A stretch of 64,000 bases of DNA from Apostichopus parvimensis (Eukaryota; Echinodermata; Holothuroidea; Aspidochirotida; Stichopodidae). A model generated the notes under the pieces. The model was not told the origin of the DNA. It saw only the letters and a program-made list of their open reading frames with translations, and ran no database searches. Below are positions 37,801-44,600 of this stretch, in pieces; the first letter of the stretch is position 1; each line of letters opens with the position of its first letter. Both the position numbers and the translations under genes were made by a program. The DNA is taken from NCBI GenBank assembly GCA_000934455.1, contig KN884405.1:1-64000 (forward strand), written 5' to 3'.

Positions 37801-38023
37801 TTTCTCACTATGCCAAGGTTTGCATATTTTTCCAGCTATCATACAATACCTTTTGCCCCCTTACCTTCAATTTTGACTCTTTCAAACTCTCTGTGGTGTG
37901 AATAAGATCATTGAATAGCTTCTCTACCAGAGGAAGTGATTCTATTCCCAAGGGCTGTTTGTATCCAAGCTGGTCAAGCCTCTTACGGAGGGAGACAAAC
38001 TTTGCTTCTGCCATTCCACTCAT
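5913..38023 (-). CDS. CEP135: CEP135, centrosomal protein of 135 kDa (complete, 22 coding exons)
   Basis: Centriole assembly protein. In human cells its N-terminal part binds microtubules and CPAP, and its C-terminal part binds SAS-6, linking cartwheel to centriole wall. The 22 exons listed separately join with matching phases into 1275 codons plus a stop; human CEP135 has 1140. The N terminus has the family signature (RKRLDQLGYKQ near residue 14, then LPLVEKLFNDLIHTTESL). LQEKNLHAVVQTPGGKKRS bridges exons 2 and 3, SNVKVLSSERDKLNLLYEQ fills exon 10, and FERERLSQELRR opens the tail. Nearly all the rest is heptad-rich coiled coil. Two Ser/Pro-rich stretches, in exon 7 and in the last exon, add length. 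I chose the ATG at 38023; a second one three codons on is possible. The gene is divergent from the FAM47 gene. Confidence 0.96.
7043..7147 (-). CDS. CEP135: CEP135 exon 21
   Basis: Encodes residues 1148-1182 (QSQTREIQTLRSRCAQLEAD and onward). It is phase 2 at both ends. The acceptor is CGACAG and the donor is AAG|GTGACT, slightly off consensus at position +4. Confidence 0.93.
7891..8093 (-). CDS. CEP135: CEP135 exon 20
   Basis: Encodes residues 1081-1147. ERSSVRNLENLLSANREKDF matches human ERHTVKNLESLLATNRDKEF. The acceptor is TTCAAG and the donor is CT|GTAAGA, phase 2. Confidence 0.96.
8497..8706 (-). CDS. CEP135: CEP135 exon 19
   Basis: Encodes residues 1011-1080. LIQDLSAVRDLCTKLDASKE matches human VLNDLSSLRELCIKLDSGKD. 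It is 210 nt long and phase 0 at both ends. The acceptor is TTTCAG and the donor is CAG|GTAAAA. Confidence 0.96.
9964..10149 (-). CDS. CEP135: CEP135 exon 18
   Basis: Encodes residues 949-1010 (EQEYRDLLGNYRSASDDAHR and onward), counterpart of human KENQDLLDRFQMLHNRAEDW. It is 186 nt long and phase 0 at both ends. The acceptor is TCTCAG and the donor is GAG|GTAAGG. Confidence 0.95.
10836..10946 (-). CDS. CEP135: CEP135 exon 17
   Basis: Encodes residues 912-948. DYIGEVARFEDVLAAK aligns with human KYITEVSRWESLMAAK. It is 111 nt long and phase 0 at both ends. The acceptor is TTACAG and the donor is AAG|GTATGA. Confidence 0.95.
11938..12106 (-). CDS. CEP135: CEP135 exon 16
   Basis: Encodes residues 855-911. 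SREREIHSLRRQI and RENRRLQEDLVTMTKENQ match human NRDREINSLRRQL and KENRRLQDDLATMARENQ. The acceptor is TACAG and the donor is CAG|GTCAGA, phase 0. Confidence 0.96.
12407..12672 (+). repeat. About 160-bp tandem repeat spanning an assembly gap
   Basis: Copy one (12407-12516) and copy two (12567-12672) share AT-rich sequence from TATTATATTATGTATTGTAC through TTATACAGTG with few differences. The gap lies between them, so the true copy number is unknown. It is within CEP135 intron 15. Confidence 0.88.
12517..12566. other. Assembly gap (50 N)
   Basis: Exactly 50 undetermined bases, likely a fixed-size placeholder at a tandem repeat. CEP135 exon phases on either side match and the protein alignment has no missing block, so no coding exon seems to be lost here. 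Confidence 0.98.
12953..13163 (-). CDS. CEP135: CEP135 exon 15
   Basis: Encodes residues 785-854. VDRERDNLQIIVDEKTE aligns with human IDKEKDFLQETVDEKTE. It enters in phase 1 and leaves in phase 2. The acceptor is CTGCAG and the donor is GA|GTAAGT. Confidence 0.94.
14117..14232 (-). CDS. CEP135: CEP135 exon 14
   Basis: Encodes residues 746-784 (LLAEQAELSSQEHQKRLTDK and onward). It enters in phase 2 and leaves in phase 1. The acceptor is TTCAG and the donor is TGG|GTGAGT. Confidence 0.92.
14309..14392 (+). mobile_element. tRNA-like SINE head
   Basis: An A-box-like TAGCTCTGTTGG (14316-14327) sits in a perfect D-arm (GCTC...GAGC). An anticodon-arm-like GGGT...ACCC with a seven-base loop follows. 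The T-arm (GGTTCCTGGGTC) is degenerate and the acceptor stem does not close, so this is a tRNA-derived repeat or tRNA pseudogene. It is in intron 13, antisense to CEP135. Confidence 0.45.
14836..16880. mobile_element. 2.05-kb hAT-like terminal-inverted-repeat element in intron 13
   Basis: The left end is CAGGGTTCGTAC (14836-14847) and the right end is its exact reverse complement, GTACGAACCCTG (16869-16880). Inside each end lie several short CTTGAAA-type subterminal repeats. The flanks share AGAAAA directly at both edges, a possible target duplication shorter than the 8 bp usual for hAT. Ends starting CAGGG are typical of hAT elements. I see no transposase frame; the longest frames are about 70 codons. 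It is probably non-autonomous. Confidence 0.7.
16180..16440. other. CpG-rich palindrome-bearing core of the hAT-like element
   Basis: This part is richer in CG than its AT-rich surroundings and repeats the words CGTATAA, CGCGTAGA and TACGTCTACGCG in both orientations, for example near 16340-16395. No reading frame is present. It could be a foldback cargo or an internal inserted repeat. I do not recognise it. Confidence 0.45.
17334..17485 (-). CDS. CEP135: CEP135 exon 13
   Basis: Encodes residues 696-745 (SQQDLSASRNRIPNLQGMIA and onward), coiled coil, ending in phase 2. The acceptor is TTTCAG and the donor is GAG|GTAAGA. The next intron holds a 2-kb transposon-like insertion. Confidence 0.92.
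18428..18505 (-). CDS. CEP135: CEP135 exon 12
   Basis: Encodes residues 670-695 (IATETSLSDKARLQQQVEDL and onward), coiled coil. It is 78 nt long and phase 0 at both ends. The acceptor is TTTCAG and the donor is AGT|GTAAGT. Confidence 0.92.
18615..19364 (+). repeat. 374-bp direct tandem duplication in intron 11
   Basis: Copy one (18615-18988) and copy two (18989-about 19364) are nearly identical from CAGTTTTTTGTAACTTTTCA to TTTAAGTTTGTGAAGAATA, with scattered substitutions and small indels. The copies abut. Neither carries a coding exon. The similarity implies a recent duplication. Confidence 0.92.
19626..19799 (-). CDS. CEP135: CEP135 exon 11
   Basis: Encodes residues 612-669. ESERDEVIADLRRMTMERDS matches the human EKELALSDLRRIMAEKEAL block. 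It is 174 nt long and phase 0 at both ends. The acceptor is GTCAG and the donor is AAG|GTCAGA. Confidence 0.94.
20306..20368 (-). CDS. CEP135: CEP135 exon 10
   Basis: Encodes residues 591-611. SNVKVLSSERDKLNLLYEQ is close to human SNVKLLTAERDKLSVLYNE. It is a 63-nt microexon-sized block, phase 0 at both ends. The acceptor is CTTAG and the donor is CAA|GTGAGA. Confidence 0.94.
20999..21091 (-). CDS. CEP135: CEP135 exon 9
   Basis: Encodes residues 560-590 (NEVDESEMILLRREKEDLQL and onward), coiled coil. It is 93 nt long and phase 0 at both ends. The acceptor is TTATAG and the donor is GAG|GTAAGA. Confidence 0.92.
21190..21880 (+). repeat. Degenerate 60-70-bp minisatellite in intron 8
   Basis: Roughly ten imperfect units share TCTATGCACATACAAC, ATCAATTTTCC and GTTTTCCATATCTATG in order. 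Divergence between units is high, so it is old. Short open frames over it are repeat-driven. Confidence 0.7.
22114..22251 (-). CDS. CEP135: CEP135 exon 8
   Basis: Encodes residues 514-559 (TAARYESLLRVLEDEKEFYK and a Ser-rich end). It is 138 nt long and phase 0 at both ends. The acceptor is TGCAG and the donor is ATG|GTAAAA. Confidence 0.92.
22306..22383. repeat. 39-bp tandem duplication in intron 7
   Basis: Two adjacent copies of a unit containing AGTAAGTCTAAAACTAAACA, differing at two positions. It is a simple intronic repeat just upstream of CEP135 exon 8. Confidence 0.9.
23128..23358 (+). mobile_element. tRNA-derived SINE (plus orientation)
   Basis: The head has a pol III A box (TTAGCTCAGTGG, 23134-23145) and a B-box region (GGTCCCGAATTTGAGTC). 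The body contains a small hairpin around AAGCCA...TGGCTTCTTCC, and the 3' end is ATACATACATACATTTA. A second copy of the same family lies reversed at 33565-33797. It is located just downstream of CEP135 exon 7, in antisense to the gene. It is not a functional tRNA. Confidence 0.85.
23426..23697 (-). CDS. CEP135: CEP135 exon 7 (with Ser/Pro-rich segment)
   Basis: Encodes residues 423-513. It begins with conserved coiled coil and YFKTVEEERDYYKEE (human FLKGIEEERDFYKKE). It then has a basic Ser/Pro-rich stretch with several SP sites in SPRRSPSGKNRRASSPTRSP. The acceptor is CACAG and the donor is AAG|GTAATT, phase 0. Confidence 0.95.
24609..24759 (-). CDS. CEP135: CEP135 exon 6
   Basis: Encodes residues 373-422 (EKKNLLSDLSEVGDNLRLKE and onward), coiled coil. 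The acceptor is AACAG and the donor is AGTG|GTGAGA, phase 1. The join to exon 7 restores the conserved ERELVLELERL, the counterpart of human TERQLTLEVERM. Confidence 0.92.
24961..25850 (-). repeat. Degenerate repeats with AGGTCA words in intron 5
   Basis: Phrases such as TTGACCTTTGACAT, TTTGACCTCATT, TTGACCTCTGACCTCTGACC and GTGACCTTTGGCAT recur at irregular spacing. On the minus strand these are AGGTCA half sites, and 25610-25628 holds three in a row with one-base spacers. The pattern resembles the repeat at 61.09-61.56 kb but is older and more diverged. No gene is present. Confidence 0.45.
26233..26514 (-). CDS. CEP135: CEP135 exon 5
   Basis: Encodes residues 279-372, beginning IDYLQQANRDLERKL. 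It is 282 nt long and phase 0 at both ends. The acceptor is TTGTAG and the donor is CAG|GTAATG. The first part of this exon and its upstream intron are duplicated in decayed form at 26668-26877. Confidence 0.95.
26451..26644 (-). repeat. Source copy of a partial exon 5 duplication
   Basis: This segment covers the 5' part of CEP135 exon 5, its splice acceptor and about 130 bp of the intron before it. A diverged copy lies immediately upstream at 26668-26877 in the same orientation, with shared blocks such as CTTTTCTGGA, GTCTCTGTTGG and AACAATAATCACAC. Confidence 0.8.
26668..26877 (-). pseudogene. Decayed duplicate of the start of CEP135 exon 5 plus intron
   Basis: The pseudo-exon (26668-26729) keeps an AG acceptor (GTATAG|ATTGA) and most bases of the exon 5 start, including CCAACAGAGAC and TCCAGAAAAGC. 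One base is missing near the beginning relative to exon 5, which shifts the frame into a stop after about ten codons. The flanking intron copy extends to about 26877. The real exon 5 is intact, so the duplicate is probably skipped. Confidence 0.8.
27031..27159 (-). CDS. CEP135: CEP135 exon 4
   Basis: Encodes residues 236-278, starting VDSREREIQRLNRMLEGG and ending LVSHLNIQ, both closely conserved with human CEP135. It is 129 nt long and phase 0 at both ends. The acceptor is CACAG and the donor is CAG|GTAAGC. Confidence 0.95.
28499..28860. repeat. 119-bp repeat, three tandem copies, in CEP135 intron 3
   Basis: AAGACATGATGGATTA recurs at 28525, 28644 and 28763, and the blocks ACAGAATTACA and GACCAGGCTAAAGGTAAA recur in step. 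The first two full units are closest and the third is diverged and shortened. No coding sense. Confidence 0.88.
30360..30490 (+). repeat. Purine-rich tract (GGAGAAGG-type)
   Basis: About 120 bases are almost purely A and G on the plus strand, in repeats of GGAGAAGGGA and GGAGGAAGGGG. Such tracts have partial mirror symmetry and can adopt triplex structures. It lies in CEP135 intron 3. Confidence 0.75.
31140..31187 (-). CDS. Possible alternative first coding exon of CEP135
   Basis: On the minus strand an ATG at 31187 opens 16 codons (MSRHMRQYSQRNRPKH), followed at once by a strong donor, CAT|GTAAGTGT. The 48 nt leave phase 0, so it would splice in frame to exon 4. It cannot serve as an internal exon using the CAG just upstream of it, because the frame carried from exon 3 would then hit a stop. 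With CCAAT and GGCGGAG motifs about 390-420 bp upstream, it looks like the start of a shorter transcript encoding about 1056 residues. This is inference: a 16-codon frame with a good donor can occur by chance. Confidence 0.35.
31576..31607 (-). promoter_or_regulatory. Promoter-like CCAAT and GGCGGAG pair inside intron 3
   Basis: In the minus-strand direction GGCGGAG (31607-31601) is followed by ATTGG (31580-31576, an inverted CCAAT box), upstream of the possible alternative first exon at 31187. This pairing is common in animal housekeeping promoters. There is no TATA box at a useful distance. Confidence 0.3.
33565..33797 (-). mobile_element. tRNA-derived SINE (minus orientation)
   Basis: Read on the minus strand it starts GGAGTGTTAGCTCAGTGGTT, with a B-box region GGTCCCAAGTTCGAGTCAC, then a body with the hairpin GAAGCCA-ATTA-TGGCTTC and an AT-rich TATATACATA tail. 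It is the reverse complement family member of the copy at 23128-23358. It lies in CEP135 intron 3 in the sense direction of the gene. Confidence 0.85.
34655..34873 (+). repeat. Compound GATAAT/AAT microsatellite
   Basis: A run of about 14 GATAAT-type units is followed by AAT triplets, then GGACATTTAT, a second shorter GATAAT/AAT run and another GGACATTTAT. It continues into GCGCCGGTATCC, which looks like the edge of a dispersed repeat. Long open frames of His-Tyr, Ser-Leu or Ile-Met here are artefacts of the repeat. Confidence 0.95.
35586..35818 (-). CDS. CEP135: CEP135 exon 3
   Basis: Encodes residues 158-235, beginning with the conserved GKKRSIPFRRQRM and containing DDPYIADLVSVAD. The acceptor is TGCAG and the donor is CAG|GTAAGG, phase 0. 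The reading joins directly to exon 4, in line with the ungapped alignment to the human protein. Confidence 0.95.
37016..37328 (-). CDS. CEP135: CEP135 exon 2
   Basis: Encodes residues 54-157, the region equivalent to the human microtubule-binding coiled coil (VEPYRTENAKLVRENNDL), and ends in HAVVQTPG. The acceptor is AAACAG and the donor is G|GTACAG, phase 1. It matches human CEP135 without large gaps. Confidence 0.95.
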
Positions 38024-38037
38024 GATTGATGATATCT
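37865..38037 (-). CDS. CEP135: CEP135 exon 1 (coding from 38023)
   Basis: Encodes residues 1-53, including the conserved RKRLDQLGY and LPLVEKLFNDL motifs. The donor is AAG|GTAAGG. An acceptor-like CAG precedes 38037, which suggests at least one non-coding exon upstream. The exon ends in phase 0. Confidence 0.93.
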
Positions 38038-39228
38038 CTGAAAAATGTTAGGGTAAAAACAATGCATAATTACTGTACATAAAGTACTGTAGGCCTTACA
38101 CTAGGTCTACATAATATATAGTTTTTGTGCACTACAATATGTCAGTTACATTCATTGAAAATCGACCAATTGGGCAGTAACTGTTGTTTCTTATAAATAC
38201 CACTGACCCAATCATCTTGTGTTTATCACACATTACATCTTCCTCAAAATGTTATCAAGAATCAGAGCTTGGAAGGATTGTCATTCATTTGTAAGTGTAT
38301 GTTATAATTACATAGCCTAGGACCAGACCAGAAAAGTACTTATTTATTCTGGTTCTTCTTCCATCTGATACAAGTTAAAGTGCACTCTGTTTTTGCTGTA
38401 TTTGCTACAGTTAACATTTTTATTAATTATTTGATATGTAATAATACCCATGGATGGAATTTAGAAACTAAACTTCACTAAAACTAAACCTAACTGTAGT
38501 TTAGAATAGGTTAGACCATATCCTAAGTATTGACCAGTATTAAGAATTTAAGTTTTAGAATTCCAACTTATGGTAGGCTAATAAACAGTTCTTCCCAACA
38601 ACAAAGAAAAGCTAATCAAACTTCTAACTCAGCCCTATTAACGAAATCAAATTTTAGTATGACTAGTATGTTATCCTTAGATTACCCTAGGCTATTATGC
38701 CTCAAACATTGCTTCACACTAATAAAGTTCATTTCGCAGAACTAGGTCTTGTATAGAATTAAGTATTTGATACAACTGAATTTGACATACCGTTTCCTCG
38801 AAATTCGTAGTATCATCTCATAATTCGTAATATGTTTAGAATCCTTCTTTTTGTATATTTCATATTCAAATGTCATATGAACATAAAACTAAGTCTCGAA
38901 TGCAGTACGTGCATCAAACCCCTCTAAAAAGAGAATTTTATACGCGATTGGACCGCTGACCATTGACCGGAACCCGCCATAATATTTGAACAATTATACG
39001 GAAGCGTTGAAACTTCTAAGGCCTCTCTGACATGCATAGTGCTAGTGTTGGACTAATCTCCGTGTTTTCCAACTCGAGTGTATCTTTAGATGTTGTAACT
39101 AAGTTAACTATGCACGACGTTTATTACAAATATTGGATCAGCTTATATTTCAACTCTCAAAACGAAGAGGCAACAAGAGATAAAATATTATAAGGGTTTG
39201 GATGTATGATTGTTGGGATCGATCCTAC

Positions 39229-39350
39229 CTGCGGAGAATGCTTCAAGTCAGACGGACGTTTACGCGTACCGGAGTGCCTCATCAGTGAAAGTTACTGTTA
39301 ATATAACTCAGTTGCACACAGACGTGTCCTTCCTGTTAAGTTGTTTATTT
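39229..39350 (-). other. CEP135: Candidate 5' UTR exon of CEP135
   Basis: On the minus strand a strong donor (CGCAG|GTAGGA) ends at 39229, and exon 1 has an acceptor just before its start codon. The upstream border is a guess. Upstream lies GGGCGGAG-like sequence near 39395-39402, in keeping with a promoter. No coding potential. Confidence 0.35.
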
Positions 39351-40568
39351 GTCTCTTGTGTTGAAATTTAAAGTTTCAGTTACAGCTGACCTGCTCCGCC
39401 CAACCTGCAACTCCACTCTACAATATAGGACCGTTCATCTGGTCGTGATACATGTCAAACAATGCATTAAAACCAATTTCAATTGTAATTAGCTTAACAG
39501 GACTGGCTATAAAGCCATTAGCAACCCGCGTCGTACAAAAATGATAGTAACCAACCAGAACTTAGACATACCCTTACTAATACATGGCATATTGATATGT
39601 TCAACCTAACAACAAAGAATCCTGCAAAAAATCAACAATAGTTTCAAAATAAATGGATGATCTTCAATGCCACTAATGCGCATTTAAATTACGTTAAGTT
39701 TACAAAGAGAAGCCTGTAAGCATATCAATAAAGAAGTGTGATATACGCTTCCGTACTTTTTAATAGATCAGAGTTCACTTGTTTCTATTTGGCGCCATCA
39801 CTTTTTCAGACAGAGTTAGTTGCCATGACAGCACGTGTACATGTTTTGTGTACGACCCATAGAAATTTCTGTGGGGTTCTAATCAATTTACTCAGATCAT
39901 ATCTTAGAGCTGTGTACATTGTTAGTAATACCGTACGTTAGGACATGAACTCCGACCATACTGAATACTGTAACCTGTTTAAATGTGATCAACTGAAACA
40001 AAATAAAACCCGGTAACGGTAAGAAAGTCGTTCACTGAATATACAAAAGTATGATATGATGATTAACGTGTCCGTATTGGACTTACTCTCTTCAGATATG
40101 CACGATGAATACGATTGCTATAGCTTATCCACGGAGACAAAGCTGTTTCGCAAAACTAGGGCTAATGTTAGCGGCTGTCTACAATTACAAACTAGCGATT
40201 AGCACAAAATTGACGTTGGCCTTTTGTAGAGTAACCTGATTGGAGAGCTATCCCCATTAGCCTAAATGTACAACCTATGCGTAAATGCCATAGTATTATT
40301 AAGTTCTAATATTGCTAACGTTTAGGGCTATAGTATAAGTAAGAACGTAGGCTACACATTGATTACAGTATTCTGTTACATAGAAAGATAGGTTTTAGGT
40401 TATCAGGTTTAGGCAAGTGTAGCAAAAATTGACATCAACAAAACTTTGCTGTGAATCAATGCCATTCAGAGTTTTTGATGCATTTGGTTAGAAATTTAAT
40501 TTATTTTCAGATTTTCGGTGTCATAAAAAACTGTACTAGGCCTAGGGGCCTACTACTATAGTCAGTAT

Positions 40569-40786
40569 TGCGAAGTTCGGAACACTGCGAAGTTCGGACA
40601 CCCCTAAGAAATGCACGATTTCACCCTGATAACCTACAGCAAGAGCCAATTTCACGAAAAACTATGAAGCTACAGTTATTTTCTCTCCAAAATAACCTGT
40701 GTGCTAGCAAGTTACATATTTGTCTCTAAAAGGAAGTTATAGTTTTGGGGTTTTTAAATCTTAGGTGTCCGAACTTCGAAGTGTCC
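40569..40786. mobile_element. Short inverted-repeat element, copy 1
   Basis: The left end CGAAGTTCGGACACCCCTAAG (40588-40608) is the inverse of the right end CTTAGGTGTCCGAACTTCG (40760-40778), apart from two extra C. An outer duplicate, GAAGTTCGGAACAC, precedes the left end. No reading frame. It is MITE-like and of unknown superfamily. Confidence 0.65.
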
Positions 40787-40803
40787 ATGCTACTACTACT
40801 ATA

Positions 40804-41262
40804 GTCAGTATTGCTAATTTCGGAACACTGACAATTTCGGACACCCCTAAGAAATGCACGATTTCACCATGACAACCTACAGGAAGAGCCAAATTTCACC
40901 AAAAAGTACGAAATGACCCGTGTGCAAGTAAATACTTACATATTTGTCAATAAAATGACGGAGATCTATGAAGTCTGTTATAATTACTGAAAGAGCAACT
41001 GCGCCACCAATTTTATCACCAGCGCCACACTGTGGGACTGTGTGTCCGAAAATTAGCAATACTCTAGCAAAGAAATACCAGTTCCACAATCACAAGAATC
41101 TTCTTGGAATACAACGTGAAAACAGTTTGCAGGAAAGAAAGTTTGGCCGTGTATCGTAATATAACACACTTCTCCCACCATATCAAGTATATTTTCTGGT
41201 CATTTACACCAGAAGATATAGTTTTGGGGTGTTTTAAGGCTTAGGTGTCCGGAATTGTCCAT
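40804..41262. mobile_element. Short inverted-repeat element, copy 2, with extra internal sequence
   Basis: Related to copy 1 through ACACCCCTAAGAAATGCACG, AGAGCCAAATTTCAC and the right end, but about 230 bp longer. Its ends are GACAATTTCGGACACC (left) and, reversed, GACAATTCCGGACACC (right). An inverted internal word, GTCCGAAAATTAGCAATACT near 41044-41064, mirrors the start AGTATTGCTAATTTCGG. The structure suggests nesting or successive foldback duplications. Confidence 0.6.
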
Positions 41263-41625
41263 GTCCATGCTACTACTACAACTAGGCTATGATATAGATT
41301 GTACTTCTTTCTTACAGTACATTTGGTGGCAAAATAATTCTCATGATTAGCCGAAAATATTTGGTTTTTTAGATTCCTGTTAAGTTCCATGATGTGTTTT
41401 GTAAAAAAATAAATAATATGGGAGTATATGTATTTTACAGGAAAGTGTAAATGGTATGTTACATCACCTTTAATTCATATGAATCTGATATTGACATGCT
41501 ATGGGACACCACTTACTATTACAATATTCAAAGTACCACATTAAAAATTTTCACTTTATTTATCAATGTTTTGTTGTGATTTTCTATCATTCTCTTTACA
41601 AACAAGGTGGTAACCGTGTGCGAAG

Positions 41626-41696
41626 ATGGCAGAATGGAAATATGACCTTGCATTAGTGAACACGTTGACAGACAAGAAAGTCCGCAGCCAGGCATG
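41626..41696 (+). CDS. FAM47E: FAM47E-like exon 1
   Basis: Encodes residues 1-23 and two bases of a Trp codon. The donor is ATG|GTAGGT, phase 2. A later GT four bases on would not keep the frame to exon 2. Confidence 0.8.
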
Positions 41697-44600
41697 GTAG
41701 GTGATTTATGATTGGCTTAGTTCTTGATAAGATTCTAAACTTTCACAGGCAATTCAATAAAAAGATGACAAAATGTAACAATTTGCAAGGGTATAAAAGA
41801 AAATCCATATGTTGCATGGTTAATTTTTCATCTGTGGAAAGAGTGTTCTTCTATTTCATTATCAAATTAAGATCATATTAAAAGAAAGATTGTTTATAAT
41901 TACTGACAGCAAGTTCCTTTGAAAATTTTCAGTTTCAGGTCAAATCAATCATTTAAGCAGCTTAGCTACACGTGGTTTATTAAGAGCATTTTATTCGATT
42001 GGACAAAACTGCAAGCTTGAGTCAATCACCTACTGTAACATCCCTGCATGGAATTAACTGGACATGTTTGTATGTTTCTGAGTACCTTAAAGGCATGATG
42101 TCACCGAGTATATTTGTTAGATTTCAGCATGTGTTATATTCATGGTTAAATTTATGCTACACTAGTAACCTTGCTGAACAGGAATGATAAAAGTAGAAAA
42201 TTTACTTTTGTAAGTTCTTCCTAATTTCACAGTTTCTCTAATTAATGGATGACAGAAGTTTGTTTAATTATTCTTTTCCAGGTACAAGGAAAGATTAAAG
42301 ACAAAATTCTTAAAAAACAGGAAACCTGGTGACCTGGATAAATCTCTTGTTGGAGGTAAATGGCAGTTTGCTCACGATGGACTGGATGATTTCAGAGATG
42401 GACTTCCACCAAATGTTGAGGGATCTATAATGGTTAAAGTGAGTAATACAGTATGCAGGGCAAATATTCAAGGATTTGTTCTGATCGTCAACCAGGTCTA
42501 ACTTCTTGGTTGTCTGTCTGAAAAATATAGCGAAATAACGAAGAACAACCAATATGTACGCTGTGGGAGGGATGTGTAGGTTTGGTTAATACAACACCAG
42601 CTTTGGGCTTCAAGTTGATCATAGGCCTACCACTATATTTGTTTTAGTTAAGTATCTTTAAAGTGATGGAGGTAGATAGCAAGTTATCTTTTAACCTATT
42701 TGGGTGTATTTAGTTACATTGCAATGTGAATTTGATGTAAATTTGTCGTCCATCAGACGACCTCCAAAGCTGAATTTGGTTCTCCCAACAGAAAGTTGGT
42801 CAGCTCAGATGACCATTAAAACTTTGCCCTGGTATAGTTTATTTTAAATCAGATGTGAAAAGATGGTTTCTCTATTGGTATTCCTATGTGCGATTTTAAC
42901 CTTTCATTTGTTATCCAATATAGTGTATTTTAGTTAATATGTATTTATGTAGTAATTTTCGGTTCTGGAAGTACCAAATACCCTCATTTGGATTCAAAAA
43001 ATATAGAGCTAAGAATTTGACTCATAAAAAATTGTGAAAATATATATATTTTTTTAGGTCAAAGTTTGTTTTGTTTTATTCTTGCTTTAGTATTTCCATG
43101 CTTCAATTTCTCATTTGTTTCTTTTTATACCTCAATTAGGGTTGCAAGCAGCTAGAACCAAACCTTTATGGCGACAGTTACAATAAATACCCGATGAAGA
43201 AATCCCTGAGCAAAGGAAGATTTACTAAAGAAGAGGTAGCATACTCCAAAGTCACTCCCCTTCAACAGCAGAGGCGTGATCATATCAATGAGCTTGAGGC
43301 TGGACTCCTACAGCATCCACTGGCCCTCTATCCGCATCTTGAAGAAAGCATTCCACCAGATGTAAGTCCCTCTTTTCATGTTGTAAATATTAAGTTTAAT
43401 CAAGGATGTTTAGTCTAAAGGAGTTTATTGAAACAAGAAATTGTTTCTGTATTTCCATTTAGACGACTAAATGCTTGGAAAAAAATGTCTTCTGAGCAAT
43501 GGGCAGACTTACAGAGATTCTTGGCCCCATGTGTCGAAAAAAAAACAATCTGAAATCAAATCCTGGTGTAACCTTGAAATGCACTATGAAACGCTGATGA
43601 TTACAGCTTCCTAGTAGGTACCCATTTCTTGCTTCTTGTAACATATTTGGGTTTGGTGGCAAGAACCTGCTTTTCTAAAAGTCTCTCGCATGCAGTGTAA
43701 ACTCTAATATTTGGTCTCTTCAGGTCTTTGAGGACGTAGTTGATATTCTGGACCCTGAGATGAACATGTACAGTGATGATGAGGAGGATGAAGAAGAGGA
43801 TGAAGGTGCCTTTGGGGAACAATTTCTCAACGAATCATCGGTGGTAAACTCATCCTCAGAAAAAGGAAGTAAAGAAGTCAAACCAGAAATGAGAAATTCA
43901 ACAGAGTAAGAATATTAAAAACATTACCTCTACATCTTTACAATTCCATGAGGAAGAATCTTGATTTTAATTTACCAGTTTGACTCTGAGTTTTTGTGTT
44001 AAAGCTTGTGGATTGGCTTTCATTATAACTGCTGATGCATTATAATACACATCAGGAGAAACGTTAGTTTGTTTTGTATCAGTGTCACAATGGGCACTTA
44101 AAATTTTTTTCCAAACAAGCTGTCCATTTTCTGAATTAAAAGGAGGAAACGTCATCAGTTAATAATATATAATACATGATTAAATTTGCTGCAAGGACCA
44201 GAGAAATAAGGAATGGCTTTGTTAATGTGGAGTTTAAGAAAAATATTACAACTATATGAAAACAATTAAACTATGTAGAAAATGCAGCTCTAGTGTGAAT
44301 GCATAAACATTTTAGACATTTCTCTTATTACTCTTAGTTTAAGTACTGCTTGATTTTCCCCAAATGTGGAAAGTGCGATATTTGATAATGATCTTGTCGA
44401 TATTTCACAGCAGTCTGATAAATGATGGGGAAGTGAAGAATCCTTACCGTTGGTTACCGAAGAAGGAGGAGCAGGTGGTAGACGACAAACGATTGAGACA
44501 ACGGCGCCCTCAGTCACCCTCGCAGGACGAACACATCAAAAATGTAACAAAGGAGTTCTGCGACTGGGTCTCTGGCTTGGGTGGCGAAAGCAACAACATC

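Larger units (their letters stand above)
38038..41625. other. Divergent spacer between CEP135 and the FAM47E-like gene
   Basis: The two genes are head to head with 3.6 kb between start codons. The spacer contains a candidate CEP135 5' UTR exon near 39.23-39.35 kb with promoter-like GC and CCAAT motifs, and two related inverted-repeat elements at 40.57-41.26 kb. No further gene is visible. The 5' end of the FAM47 transcript could not be fixed. Confidence 0.7.

Noticed and set aside
40968-41159. A 63-codon frame inside the second inverted-repeat element
   Set aside because: It is short, has no transposase motif, and is overlain by an inverted repeat word. I do not call it a gene.
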